NCBI RefSeq assembly: GCF_001676055.1 | Contig: NZ_LZEX01000015.1 | Coordinates: forward strand, 1-36,933 | From: Morganella psychrotolerans | Lineage (GTDB): Bacteria > Pseudomonadota > Gammaproteobacteria > Enterobacterales > Enterobacteriaceae | Reading direction: 5' to 3' | Length of the DNA: 36,933 nucleotides | Part shown: in pieces, positions 1 to 7,455 of the stretch | How positions within the stretch are numbered: position 1 is the stretch's first letter | Layout of the letters: each line of letters starts with the position of its first letter | Program-made: the position numbers and the translations under genes | The notes under the pieces: model-generated | Database searches by the model: none | What the model was told of the DNA's origin: nothing | The model's input: only the letters and a program-made list of their open reading frames with translations

Positions 1-41
1 AACCTCGCGATTAAGCCCTTGCCATTCGCTAGTAGTTAACG

Positions 42-64
42 TTAAATAACAGTATGTTATTTAA
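42..64. repeat. Perfect inverted repeat, 10-bp arms
   Basis: TTAAATAACA at 42-51 and TGTTATTTAA at 55-64 are exact reverse complements separated by GTA. There is no T-run, so it is more like a protein-binding palindrome than a terminator. No gene is seen in bases 1-251. Besides this palindrome the stretch holds a small GC hairpin (107-119, GCCCA/TGGGC), a terminator and a promoter. Confidence 0.6.
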
Positions 65-132
65 ACGGTGACCTTCCTACAGAGGACTTTCACCTCATTA
101 GTTCATGCCCATGCTGGGCGTACACAATAAAG

Positions 133-159
133 AGAGCCGATTAAAAGGCTCTTTTTTTT
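133..159 (+). terminator. Rho-independent terminator
   Basis: AGAGCC (133-138) pairs with GGCTCT (147-152) around an 8-nt A-rich loop, followed by a run of eight T (152-159). It would end a transcript entering from the left edge and insulate the operon that starts at 252. Confidence 0.8.
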
Positions 160-195
160 ATCTGGAAAATCCCATCAAACTGCTGACCTTTTCAT

Positions 196-224
196 TTCGT
201 CAGCGGATCCCTCAGAGGTAACCT
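196..224 (+). promoter_or_regulatory. Promoter of the TTCGTCAGCGG family
   Basis: TTCGTC at 196-201, continuing as AGCGG, lies 17 bp before TAACCT at 219-224, which fits a -35/-10 pair 28 bp upstream of the first ATG at 252. The same TTCGTCAGCGG block recurs before other genes in the window, and that recurrence is the main support. The -10 is a weak match on its own. Confidence 0.55.
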
Positions 225-243
225 GTTCACAAGTCAAGAACAG
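223..243. promoter_or_regulatory. Inverted repeat between promoter and first gene
   Basis: CTGTTC (223-228) and GAACAG (238-243) are inverted copies 9 bp apart, spanning the end of the -10 and the 5' leader of the gene at 252. They could be an operator or a leader hairpin close to the ribosome binding site. No regulator can be assigned. Confidence 0.35.
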
Positions 244-251
244 GGGGCAGC

Positions 252-803
252 ATGTCAAAAAACATTGGCACACTTACGCCAGGCACTGAATACCAAGAAT
301 CGTTATCTCGCTTTTTGTCACAAGAGGCTAAGTCCGGTCATATCTCTATGTCCGGCATGCGCCGTATTTCGATGAAGCGCAATATCGCCGGTTTGACCGC
401 GCTATTGGCAGGGATGGCGATGGTCAGCACGGGTGCTAGTTTTATCTCAACAGGTGGCACTCAACCTTTGTTTATGTTGGTTGGCACTGCGGCCACGGTT
501 ATGACAGCCATGACCGTATTAGCGCGAAGCCCTGGGGGGTTATTTTATCAGGTGGCTGAGATAGACAGCGCTTTTACACACGCATCCTTACTTCGGTTCG
601 TGGCTTGTGGTGCTCCAGACGATGTCACTCGTGAGCTCATCACGCTGCTGAACACGCAAGGGGGTGTCTCCTATGCGCAGGTACATGATGTGGTCTGGTT
701 CTGTAGTCGCCAGGCCAGTGGTATTGGTGAAAGTCACCTTTTCCATGACCGCTACGCGCTAATTCGCTCTCGTCTGGAACTTAAAACCCGGAGGGCAGGT
801 TAA
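252..803 (+). CDS. Hypothetical membrane protein, 183 aa
   Basis: I do not recognise the family. The first 45 residues are polar. Two hydrophobic stretches follow (about residues 44-64 and 72-91), then a soluble C-terminal half of about 90 residues. A GGGGGCAG ribosome-binding region precedes the ATG. The stop overlaps the next start (TAATG), so translation is probably coupled with the membrane protein at 803. It is the first gene of an operon behind the 196-224 promoter. A role in an envelope-associated plasmid function is inference only. Confidence 0.75.
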   Translation: MSKNIGTLTPGTEYQESLSRFLSQEAKSGHISMSGMRRISMKRNIAGLTALLAGMAMVSTGASFISTGGTQPLFMLVGTAATVMTAMTVLARSPGGLFYQVAEIDSAFTHASLLRFVACGAPDDVTRELITLLNTQGGVSYAQVHDVVWFCSRQASGIGESHLFHDRYALIRSRLELKTRRAG

Positions 804-1555
804 TGCGCAACTTGTTCATCCTCCCGTTTTCGGAGCTCCAGCACATTGCATTATGTGCGCTGCATTACCCGCTACTCTCACGACGAAGCCTATTCTGCTG
901 CTTGGGGGTGATTGGAATTTTTTGCCTCAGCTGGTTCTCACTGGCCGGGTTTGAGCAAGCATCATGGGAGCAGTCATCACTCCTTGGTGTGGCCTATATT
1001 TGCGGGGCAACGTCCATGATTGGTTGGGGGATGAAAACCTCGGAAATGTCACGAAATGCGCTGCGGATTGGCTTCGGTATTTTCACGCTCGTTATCATCA
1101 CGTTGAATATTGAGGACAACGGATTCATTCGCGCCGTGAGGCTGATGGCTGATGGGCAATTTCATTCAGAGACAAATCGGGTTTCAGTGATGATGGCATT
1201 GAGGGATATGTTGCTCATCAACGCCGCTGCCAGCCTGTGCCCGTATGTGTTTTGGATCGGATTGATGTGGATTGAGTTTCGCAATTTCCGCCACAACCCA
1301 TCCTTTCGCAAAAATGCGCTTCTACGCATGCTTGCCAATTACAAGTTGGTTCTATATCAGGCCTTTATTGTCATCGGTGCGTCATTCAGCCTGCTTCTAC
1401 TGACCGTCTGGACTGTATTGCCGTTCATGCTATCACCACTCATGACCGTTTGGGTCGCACTGTTTGTTTTCTTGTCTATCTACCGAATTGAAAACGGGTC
1501 ACCACCAGAGTTCATCTTACACGGCATTGCCACTGTAGGGAGGGTGGGGCGATGA
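803..1555 (+). CDS. Hypothetical polytopic membrane protein, 250 aa
   Basis: About five to six hydrophobic segments are visible: near residues 29-50, 60-77, 88-102, 133-158 and a long one at 180-228. Short basic loops lie between them. The family is not recognised. It begins one base inside the stop of the preceding gene and ends in an ATGA overlap with the following frame, so the genes form one translationally coupled operon. The lack of any catalytic motif suggests a structural or transport role, but this is inference. Confidence 0.75.
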   Translation: MRNLFILPFSELQHIALCALHYPLLSRRSLFCCLGVIGIFCLSWFSLAGFEQASWEQSSLLGVAYICGATSMIGWGMKTSEMSRNALRIGFGIFTLVIITLNIEDNGFIRAVRLMADGQFHSETNRVSVMMALRDMLLINAAASLCPYVFWIGLMWIEFRNFRHNPSFRKNALLRMLANYKLVLYQAFIVIGASFSLLLLTVWTVLPFMLSPLMTVWVALFVFLSIYRIENGSPPEFILHGIATVGRVGR

Positions 1556-1638
1556 AGCACCCATCGTTGTTCTACGCACGTATTCGCTCTCTCATTCAAC
1601 TCGGCCAATTAATTTGCACGAAAGGAGTGTTAAGCATC

Positions 1639-2190
1639 ATGTTTGAATCTCAATCTTTTTCACCAGCGGAAGTTATCGCTGATAACGCAACTGTCGCTGA
1701 AAAAAACATTATCTGGCATGTTGTAGACACAAAAGGACACGGTTTACCCACCGCTCCCGGCGTTTATCGCTTCCGTGTTCCTATGGAGTCCCAACCAGGT
1801 GAAACCGTGGAGTTTATGGCACAACTGCGGTGGCGTAAGCATGGTGTTCATCACATCCTAATGCCGACTTTTGAATACGTACTGGATGATGAGTTCATCA
1901 CGTTGCCTGAAGGTACTTGCTGGCATGACCGCTTGTCAGCTGATCCTGATGTGTTAGGTCCTACCGATTTTCCGATCGCCCCAGAAATGGCGCAGGGCGC
2001 TGCGGCCTGTCCGTTCTGCCACCAGCTTCCGGTCATCAACGGAGAAAAAATCAAAGAAGATGACGGGGATTTGTATTACACCCGTATCCCCTACAAATTT
2101 AATCGTTTCTGGTTCACCTGTTGTGAGTGGGTCGGTAAAGCCCCACGGTCAAGCATCGCCATCCTGAAAAACGACTGGAGCCACCGTTAA
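1639..2190 (+). CDS. Hypothetical protein with Cys-rich C-terminus, 183 aa
   Basis: The frame is open from an ATG at 1552 that overlaps the previous stop (ATGA). I prefer the ATG at 1639 because AAAGGAG lies 11 bp upstream and the extra N-terminal 29 residues look atypical. The protein is soluble. Its C-terminal part has CPFC followed about 35 residues later by a CC pair, a possible zinc ribbon faintly like Lar-type restriction-alleviation proteins; that likeness is weak. It is followed two bases later by another membrane-protein gene, in the same operon. Confidence 0.7.
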   Translation: MFESQSFSPAEVIADNATVAEKNIIWHVVDTKGHGLPTAPGVYRFRVPMESQPGETVEFMAQLRWRKHGVHHILMPTFEYVLDDEFITLPEGTCWHDRLSADPDVLGPTDFPIAPEMAQGAAACPFCHQLPVINGEKIKEDDGDLYYTRIPYKFNRFWFTCCEWVGKAPRSSIAILKNDWSHR

Positions 2191-2191
2191 G

Positions 2192-2656
2192 ATGAAATAC
2201 GCCAACCAGTATCTGGAAAAGAGTGTGCGCCCTCATTGGGCTTGTGCCACGTTCGGGCAAAAAGCCTATCTGGTGCTCTTCATGTTGTGGTTCAAAGTCA
2301 TGATGGCGCGCAGCGGAGCGAAACAGCAATACCGGAAGCGCTCATTGTTGTCAGTGGCGCTTTGGGCCAGTTCGGTCGGATTTATTGTGCGGATCATCAC
2401 CACGGATGTAGACAGCTGGCACACGCTGGCCGCGCTGTTCATGTCATGCATGATGTTATGCCTGATTGCGTTCGCCACCCTCTGGACACTGTTCACTGCG
2501 TTAATCGTCCTGTTCAATGACGCGTTGAGCTGGTGGGCTGGTCGGGTCTATCCCACCAGCCACAAAGAAGCTATCACCACCGTTGCACTGGTCGAAGACG
2601 ACACTGCCCGCGCCGCAGCGCAGGCTTATATCATGGCGTTTAGCATCGCACTGTAA
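2192..2656 (+). CDS. Hypothetical membrane protein, 154 aa
   Basis: A short hydrophobic segment lies near residues 26-40. Two clearer transmembrane segments follow (about 51-70 and 78-108), separated by a short aspartate-containing loop. The C-terminal 40 residues are alanine-rich. Family not recognised. The start codon is one base after the previous stop, so it belongs to the same operon (252-2656). No terminator is seen between it and the nuclease gene at 2715, so read-through is possible. Confidence 0.7.
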   Translation: MKYANQYLEKSVRPHWACATFGQKAYLVLFMLWFKVMMARSGAKQQYRKRSLLSVALWASSVGFIVRIITTDVDSWHTLAALFMSCMMLCLIAFATLWTLFTALIVLFNDALSWWAGRVYPTSHKEAITTVALVEDDTARAAAQAYIMAFSIAL

Positions 2657-2714
2657 CCCAAGTCACGATCGCGTTATCCATGATGTTCGCAGCTGAACAG
2701 GAGGCTAACGTGCG

Positions 2715-3620
2715 ATGAGCCACTACGCTGACCATATGATCGAACATAACCGGCGATTCGGTACGCATGATGGCGTGGATGGCAGCTTTACCACGTACTT
2801 GCCTCACCAGCCGGAATTCTCTTCACCTGACAGCAACGATATGACAGAAGCGGAAATTGCCGCTTGTGTCCAGGCTTGGTTGAAGTGGTTGCATTGGGAG
2901 GTGTATCCCGAAGTCCATTTGAAGCACCACGGCAAACGGCCTGATTTTGTTGCTACCAAAGGCTCGATAGTGCAAGTCATCGAATGCAAAAAGGCAATCG
3001 GCCTACCGGTACTGGAACAAGCTATGTCCTGGTTTTACCCGTACCGCAGTGACAAGGCTGGAATGCCTCACCATATTTATGTGGCTTGCAAGAAGTCTTC
3101 CGCTCGTCGCGACTTCCCTTTATTGCTCATGCGTCAGTGGGGCATCGGTTTTCTTGAAATTGAAAAGTCCCCTTCGAGAAAGCTGAGTTATGACGGCGTT
3201 ACAGAAAAGATCAGCGACGCCCACTATTCCCTAAGGGTTCAACTTGAACCTCGCAGGGTTCCTGGCTCCCGTCACTTGGGCAAAGTCTTGCGCGCTCAAC
3301 TTCACGAAGATATGCGTATCGCCGTAGCCGGTACCACCGGTACGGGGCAATTCATGACCGACTGGAAACGGACCATGATCCGCATCGAGACCCTGATGAA
3401 GGATGGAAAGCAACGGCATGTGACAGACATCGTTGACTGGCTAAATTCCAACGGTGGCTATCACTGGGCGAACCGAGGAAGCGCCGTCAGCGGAATAGGT
3501 TCGTCCTTGATGCGTCAAGGCTATGTCTGTGAAACCTATGGCTTTGAAGGGCGCGCCCATCGTTGGAAATTCGTCGAGGGTGTGACGAAAAAAGTTTTGA
3601 AAATTTCGTCAGACGTCTGA
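2715..3620 (+). CDS. PD-(D/E)XK nuclease domain fused to a winged-helix-like domain, 301 aa
   Basis: The N-terminal half carries the layout of a PD-(D/E)XK nuclease: RPDF with Asp near residue 76, then a beta-strand ending in ECKK (Glu about 90, Lys about 92). The last 90 residues look like a winged helix-turn-helix (a helix ending in TDIVDWLNSN, then a helix with SAVSGIGSSLMRQG and a basic wing). That pairing suggests a DNA-binding nuclease, for restriction, repair or plasmid processing. AGGAGG lies about 10 bp before the ATG. I do not know a named family with this architecture. Confidence 0.65.
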   Translation: MSHYADHMIEHNRRFGTHDGVDGSFTTYLPHQPEFSSPDSNDMTEAEIAACVQAWLKWLHWEVYPEVHLKHHGKRPDFVATKGSIVQVIECKKAIGLPVLEQAMSWFYPYRSDKAGMPHHIYVACKKSSARRDFPLLLMRQWGIGFLEIEKSPSRKLSYDGVTEKISDAHYSLRVQLEPRRVPGSRHLGKVLRAQLHEDMRIAVAGTTGTGQFMTDWKRTMIRIETLMKDGKQRHVTDIVDWLNSNGGYHWANRGSAVSGIGSSLMRQGYVCETYGFEGRAHRWKFVEGVTKKVLKISSDV

Positions 3621-3621
3621 C
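3608..3621. repeat. Perfect 14-bp palindrome at the nuclease gene end
   Basis: GTCAGACGTCTGAC is its own reverse complement. It overlaps the last codons and stop of the nuclease gene and is preceded by TTCGTC (3605-3610), the -35-like block seen elsewhere in the window. It lacks a convincing -10 at 17 bp. It may be an operator for the small membrane-protein genes that follow. Confidence 0.4.
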
Positions 3622-3668
3622 TCGTGTTTCACTTAAGTCATTGGTGCATTCCATATAAGGAACCATTC

Positions 3669-3815
3669 ATGGGCATAATCGCGGTCGGACTCTTGCTGGT
3701 TCAACTGGGTTGGTTATCGATTCACCCAGCCAGTTTTTACAGCTGGGGTTACATACCGATTTGTGGAGCCGTATTTTTCTTGCTGTGCAGTTACTTTTTT
3801 TCGTCATCAAAATGA
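3669..3815 (+). CDS. Small two-helix membrane protein, 48 aa
   Basis: The frame is open from 3624, but AAGGAA lies just before the ATG at 3669, so I start there. The product is almost entirely two hydrophobic helices (about residues 2-19 and 26-44) with a Ser/Lys tail. Unknown function. It stands just upstream of another small membrane protein and the NfeD/QmcA-like pair and may belong to that group. Confidence 0.5.
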   Translation: MGIIAVGLLLVQLGWLSIHPASFYSWGYIPICGAVFFLLCSYFFSSSK

Positions 3816-3886
3816 CAGCCTTTATTGATGAGCTAAGCACGTAAACGCCTTATCCTTGCTACTCATCCATTATTGGAGAATTGTGC

Positions 3887-4096
3887 GTGTTGACGTTATT
3901 AACCGTGTTCCTGTTCATTTTAAGCCTGATGCTGGTTGTGTTCGCTGCGCTTCCACTTCTGTGCTGTCGTGTGGATGGGGTGCTAATGACACGCGGTACC
4001 AAGGCCTGGTCTATAACTTGCGCGATGGTCGCGGTCATTCTTGGGTGTGTAGCCTATAAGTTAGCTGTTCTGATGCTAACGAGTTGTGTCGAGTAA
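3887..4096 (+). CDS. Small membrane protein, 69 aa, GTG start
   Basis: A TTGGAGAA ribosome binding site sits about 8 bp before a GTG at 3887. The product has two hydrophobic helices (about residues 2-25 and 42-64) separated by a loop with a double cysteine and basic residues. No family recognised. It directly precedes the NfeD-like gene, 20 bp downstream, so it is probably co-transcribed with the membrane-microdomain pair. Confidence 0.55.
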   Translation: MLTLLTVFLFILSLMLVVFAALPLLCCRVDGVLMTRGTKAWSITCAMVAVILGCVAYKLAVLMLTSCVE

Positions 4097-4116
4097 ACGC
4101 GAAGGAGGTCTCAATC

Positions 4117-4554
4117 GTGGTCTGGATTTGGGTCGGAATAGGGGCTGTGTGCGGCCTGATAGAGCTATTTACAATCACATTTTTTGGGTTGTGGATGGCA
4201 TTAGCCGCGTTAATACCCGCAGTTGCCGTGCTGATGGTGCCCGAACTGAGTTTTACCGCACAGATCGGGATTTGGTGTATTTCAACACTGTGCTGTGCGC
4301 TGGCCTGGGTAAAGTGGTCACGCCTCAAGCCAGAGCGATACGTGGAAGAGCCGCTGGTGGGGCAGGTGGGGATTTTGGCCTCTGCCATCCAAGCTGGCGG
4401 ACAAAGTGTGATTTTGCTGACGAAACCTGTGCAAGGTAATCAGCAGTGGCCGTGTCAGTCAGAAGTCGCGTTGCCGAAGGAAGCCCGTATTTGCATTGTT
4501 GGGGTTACTGAAGGTGTTGTTCAAGTCACCGCAGTGAATGCGGATAATCTTTAA
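4117..4554 (+). CDS. NfeD-like membrane protein, 145 aa
   Basis: Three hydrophobic segments (about residues 1-24, 27-46 and 52-70) are followed by a small beta-rich domain beginning PLVGQVGILASAI, the usual NfeD layout of membrane helices plus an OB-like domain. The GTG at 4117 is chosen because AGGAGG lies 8 bp upstream; the open frame starts at 4084. The next gene encodes a QmcA/stomatin-like SPFH protein. Such pairs (E. coli ybbJ-qmcA) are known to be co-encoded, which supports both calls. Confidence 0.75.
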   Translation: MVWIWVGIGAVCGLIELFTITFFGLWMALAALIPAVAVLMVPELSFTAQIGIWCISTLCCALAWVKWSRLKPERYVEEPLVGQVGILASAIQAGGQSVILLTKPVQGNQQWPCQSEVALPKEARICIVGVTEGVVQVTAVNADNL

Positions 4555-4572
4555 CTTAAAAAGGTAATTATT

Positions 4573-5493
4573 ATGGTTGGTGTTATCGGGCTGGTTATTT
4601 TTCTTCTGTTTCTCGCGGTCACTTTATATCAGTGTGTTCGCATCGTACCGCAGGCAGATCAGTGGGTGGTTGAGCGCCTGGGGAAATACCACACTACGCT
4701 AAATCCCGGTCTGAACATCCTTATCCCGTTTCTGGATAACGTTGCCTATCGCATGTCAGCCAAAGACCAGATGATTGAAGTTAAGGGCATTGAGGCCATC
4801 ACCAAAGACAACGCCATGACGAAAGTGAATGCGATTTGCTTCATCCGTGTGGCAGATCCGAAAAAAGCGGCCTACGGGGTCGATAACTTCAATACTGCCG
4901 TGCGCAATCTGGTCATGACCACCATCCGTAACGCCGTTGGCGGAATGGAGTTGGATGAGACCCTGACCAACCGTGATCAGCTTGCTGCAAAGCTGCGATC
5001 GAACATGGATGTGCAAATGGAAGACTGGGGTCTGATGCTACGAACCGTAGACATTCAGGACATCACGCCGTCAGATTCCATGCTGAAATCGATGGAGAAA
5101 CAGGCCGCTGCGGTGCGTGAGCGAAAAGCCACGGAAGAGCTCGCTGCCGGGAATAAAAATGCAGCCATCATGGAAGCGGAGGGCAAGAAAGAATCCCTTA
5201 TCTTGGATGCTGAAGCTAAGCAAGAATCTGCTATTCGTGAAGCGACCGCACTGGAAACGCTCGCAAATGGGCAGTTCAAAGCCTCGTCCAAGTTGGCTGA
5301 AGCGCTCACCATTGAGGGTGGCCGTGAGGCAATGAGTTTCCAGCTGGCGAACAATTATATCCAGACGCTTTCTAACCTGGCGACCAGTCCTAACGCGAAA
5401 GTGGTGGCAATGCCTGCTGATCTGGCGCAAAGCGTTGGCGGTCTCATCAATGCGGGTTCTCTGATGTCTGTCGGTTCTGCCGTTTCCAAATAG
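4573..5493 (+). CDS. SPFH/Band 7 protein, QmcA-like, 306 aa
   Basis: An N-terminal membrane helix (residues 1-20) is followed by an SPFH domain with family features: RIVPQADQWVVERLGKY, LNPGLNILIPF, KDNAMTKVNAICF and a GGMELDETLTNRDQL stretch. After that come an Ala/Glu-rich coiled coil (about 185-245) and a C-terminal tail. The length matches E. coli QmcA (305). SPFH proteins oligomerise in the inner membrane and organise microdomains, often with protease or NfeD partners. The NfeD-like gene lies 18 bp upstream. Its role on a mobile element is unknown; membrane quality control during conjugation is speculation. Confidence 0.9.
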   Translation: MVGVIGLVIFLLFLAVTLYQCVRIVPQADQWVVERLGKYHTTLNPGLNILIPFLDNVAYRMSAKDQMIEVKGIEAITKDNAMTKVNAICFIRVADPKKAAYGVDNFNTAVRNLVMTTIRNAVGGMELDETLTNRDQLAAKLRSNMDVQMEDWGLMLRTVDIQDITPSDSMLKSMEKQAAAVRERKATEELAAGNKNAAIMEAEGKKESLILDAEAKQESAIREATALETLANGQFKASSKLAEALTIEGGREAMSFQLANNYIQTLSNLATSPNAKVVAMPADLAQSVGGLINAGSLMSVGSAVSK

Positions 5494-5501
5494 ACTCAAT
5501 C

Positions 5502-5524
5502 GGCCATCGTTCGGTGGCCTTTTT
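5502..5524 (+). terminator. Terminator after the SPFH gene
   Basis: GGCCA (5502-5506) pairs with TGGCC (5515-5519) across an 8-nt loop, followed by five T. It closes the NfeD/SPFH transcription unit. Confidence 0.75.
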
Positions 5525-5542
5525 AGAAAACGAGAACAAGAG

Positions 5543-5594
5543 TCTGGCTCTGAAAATGGGCAAAACGAAATCCCTACTCTGGCTCTGAAAATGG
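5543..5594 (+). repeat. Two 17-bp direct repeats
   Basis: TCTGGCTCTGAAAATGG occurs at 5543-5559 and again at 5578-5594, 35 bp apart start to start. The pair lies between the terminator and the lipoprotein ATG at 5604. The spacing is between three and four helical turns. They may be regulator binding sites for the lipoprotein gene; no such copies were noticed elsewhere in the window. Confidence 0.7.
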
Positions 5595-5603
5595 CGTAAC
5601 CAT

Positions 5604-5888
5604 ATGAATAAATTAATTATTTTACCTCTTGTTATTTTTCTGGCAGGATGTTCAACAACGTTTGGTCTGTCGCTGGATGAGCGTTACCAATCTGCCTACG
5701 ACGACGTAGTGTCTGAGCCCAGCCAGGACAACATGGCCCGCTACATGAAGCTGAGTAATGAGGTTGCTGAGCGCGATATGCGCAAGGCTAACGCCGCAGC
5801 AGAATCCGCCACTCGGGAGAGTGACAAGGGCTTCACTGAATACTTTAAACAATATGGAAGCGAAAGCTTCAAACGACAAAAAAGATAA
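5604..5888 (+). CDS. Small lipoprotein, 94 aa
   Basis: A classic lipoprotein signal peptide is visible: MNK, hydrophobic core, then the lipobox LAGC with the acylated Cys at residue 16. The mature part is about 79 residues, helical and charged, with no Asp right after the Cys, so outer-membrane sorting is expected. Function unknown. It is followed 9 bp later by the gene at 5898, with an AAGGAA site between, indicating a two-gene unit. Confidence 0.8.
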   Translation: MNKLIILPLVIFLAGCSTTFGLSLDERYQSAYDDVVSEPSQDNMARYMKLSNEVAERDMRKANAAAESATRESDKGFTEYFKQYGSESFKRQKR

Positions 5889-5897
5889 GGAACCAAT

Positions 5898-6329
5898 ATG
5901 ACTACTCTGACCTCTACTGAATTCAAACAAGGCGCTCTGTGGGCAATCAACATCCTAATGAATACAACCCGTGACACAGACAGTGCCTATGAAATTCTGT
6001 CCGTCTTTCCTGACTTGCTTGAATTCGCAAAACAGGTGCCGGAAAAAGACCTTTCATCGATTCGTGAATTTGTTGTGAACGGTTTACCATTGGGAACTGA
6101 TCACGGTTTCCTGCGTGTGGCATACGGTGCAATGGGTGTCGGTGAAACAATCATTGAATTGCCCGAAAGTGGGGATGTAGATGACTTAGCCGCTGCGCCG
6201 GGTGACGTGCTTTATTGGGTTGTGTATGGTGTGAAAGCGGATGGCGAGAAAGTTGCCCTCATTCAGGCTCTGAGTCTTCCGGAAGAGGCTGAAAAATTAG
6301 CAAGCAAATTGGCTGAGCAGCTGGCTTAA
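5898..6329 (+). CDS. Hypothetical acidic soluble protein, 143 aa
   Basis: AAGGAA precedes the ATG. The product is soluble and acidic with no signal peptide, and ends in an alanine/leucine-rich amphipathic helix. I recognise no family. It is the second gene of a unit with the lipoprotein and is followed by a strong terminator, so the pair is transcribed separately from ssb. Confidence 0.75.
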   Translation: MTTLTSTEFKQGALWAINILMNTTRDTDSAYEILSVFPDLLEFAKQVPEKDLSSIREFVVNGLPLGTDHGFLRVAYGAMGVGETIIELPESGDVDDLAAAPGDVLYWVVYGVKADGEKVALIQALSLPEEAEKLASKLAEQLA

Positions 6330-6378
6330 GTTTACGCCTCACCAGGGCGTTTCTATATTACGTTAGTCAGTACCACGT

Positions 6379-6405
6379 AAAGGCATCCATTGGGTGCCTT
6401 TTCTT
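6379..6405 (+). terminator. Terminator upstream of ssb
   Basis: AAAGGCA (6379-6385) pairs with TGCCTTT (6395-6401) around a 9-nt loop, followed by a T-rich tail. A weaker ACGCC/GGCGT hairpin precedes it. Together they close the 5604-6329 unit. Confidence 0.75.
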
Positions 6406-6465
6406 TTACTTTCAATCCGCTACGTTGTTTTTCATAAAAGCACCTCATTTTGTCCCCCTTAAAGG

Positions 6466-6493
6466 TTTGTCAGTTGGCGTACATCCGTAAAAT
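6466..6493 (+). promoter_or_regulatory. ssb promoter, TTCGTCAGCGG family
   Basis: TTTGTC (6466-6471, continuing AGTTGG) is 16 bp before a good TAAAAT -10 (6488-6493). The ssb start is 46 bp downstream. It is a variant of the repeated promoter motif, with a spacer one base shorter than most. Confidence 0.6.
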
Positions 6494-6538
6494 GGGTGAT
6501 GTAACGCATTAAATTTTAAACAACAAAAGGTAAGCAAC

Positions 6539-7003
6539 ATGGCACAGCGTGGGGTTAACAAGGTCATTATTGTGGGAAAACTGGGTCAAGACCCTGAGGT
6601 ACACGCAATGGCAAACGGTGGTTCGGTCGCTAATATTTCTGTCGCAACGTCTGAAACTTGGCGTGACAAGCAGACGGGGGAGCAACGGGAAAAAACGGAG
6701 TGGCACCGCGTTGTCTTCTTCGGGAAATTAGCCGACGTCGTCGGTGAGTACCTGCGTAAAGGTTCCCAGATCTATATTGAAGGGCAGCTGAGCACGCGTA
6801 AGTGGCAAGATCAAAGCGGTGCGGATCGCTACACTACTGAAGTCGTTGTTAACCCTGCTTCCGGTGGCACCATGCAGATGCTCGGTTCGGCATCGCAACA
6901 AAACCAACAAAATAATCGCCAGGGCAGTCAGCAGCCGAATAACGCCCAGAGCGGCCAGCAAGGTGGCTGGGGTGCGCCAAATTCCGACGATCCACCATTC
7001 TAA
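6539..7003 (+). CDS. ssb: Single-stranded DNA-binding protein, 154 aa
   Basis: The N-terminal OB fold (about residues 1-112) is typical: [16 protein letters not shown], then [23 protein letters not shown] and the [15 protein letters not shown] strand. A Gln/Asn-rich linker of about 35 residues follows, then the acidic tip ending DDPPF, which recruits repair and replication partners. It is shorter than the E. coli chromosomal SSB (178) because of the linker. Plasmid SSBs protect the single strand during transfer and replication. It has its own promoter and is followed by a small hairpin. Confidence 0.95.
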   Translation: MAQRGVNKVIIVGKLGQDPEVHAMANGGSVANISVATSETWRDKQTGEQREKTEWHRVVFFGKLADVVGEYLRKGSQIYIEGQLSTRKWQDQSGADRYTTEVVVNPASGGTMQMLGSASQQNQQNNRQGSQQPNNAQSGQQGGWGAPNSDDPPF

Positions 7004-7022
7004 TACCCGCCATCTGTCCGTT

Positions 7023-7043
7023 ATGCAGCCTTCGTGGCTGCAT
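7023..7043 (+). terminator. Hairpin after ssb
   Basis: ATGCAGCC (7023-7030) and GGCTGCAT (7036-7043) form an 8-bp stem with a TTCGT loop. There is no clear T-run, so it may stabilise the ssb mRNA rather than stop transcription. Confidence 0.5.
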
Positions 7044-7070
7044 TAATGTTTCTATCTCTCGGAGTCTGAT

Positions 7071-7421
7071 ATGAACGAAATACAGGCGTCTTTAAATGCC
7101 ATTCTCAATAACGGCAGTATCGGCCAAGCGTTAAGTTACGCAGGGATCGCCGTAGTAGGATTCGCTGTAGTTTCATTGCTGTTTCGTAGCTTGATGATGG
7201 TCATGCTGGGTGCAGTTGCCACGTTCTATGTGTTCTTCCTGAATACGCCTGAAACAGCCCTGGACAAAGCCACCGCAGCATCGGCTCAACTGGTCACACA
7301 ATTGGTTCAGGCCAGTGATTGTGCGGCAGGGAAAATTGAACACATCCGAAATATCGGAGTGGTGATCCGCAATGGTGACGTGCTGACTATCGCCGGAGAA
7401 TGCGGCTTACTGCCGAAATAA
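7071..7421 (+). CDS. Hypothetical membrane protein, 116 aa
   Basis: A long hydrophobic region (about residues 20-57, probably two helices) follows a short polar N-terminus. The C-terminal half is soluble with two cysteines (CAAGK and GECG). CGGAG precedes the ATG. Family not recognised. It lies in the ssb transcription unit unless the preceding hairpin terminates. Confidence 0.7.
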   Translation: MNEIQASLNAILNNGSIGQALSYAGIAVVGFAVVSLLFRSLMMVMLGAVATFYVFFLNTPETALDKATAASAQLVTQLVQASDCAAGKIEHIRNIGVVIRNGDVLTIAGECGLLPK

Positions 7422-7426
7422 CACAT

Positions 7427-7455
7427 TTCGTTAGCGGAAATAACAGTGGTAACAT
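7427..7455 (+). promoter_or_regulatory. Promoter of the TTCGTCAGCGG family with palindromic -10
   Basis: TTCGTT (7427-7432) continuing AGCGG lies 17 bp before TAACAT (7450-7455). The -10 falls inside the left arm of a perfect inverted repeat (7446-7469), so the site may be a repressed promoter. The first gene downstream is the small TTG-start gene at 7532. Confidence 0.5.

Noticed and set aside
1552..1638. N-terminal extension of the Cys-rich protein gene from ATG 1552
   Set aside because: Overlap with the previous stop is attractive, but the ATG at 1639 has a much better ribosome site; kept as an alternative only.
5055..5499. Minus-strand frames across the SPFH gene
   Set aside because: Mirror of the Ala/Glu-rich coiled coil; no ribosome site or known domain.
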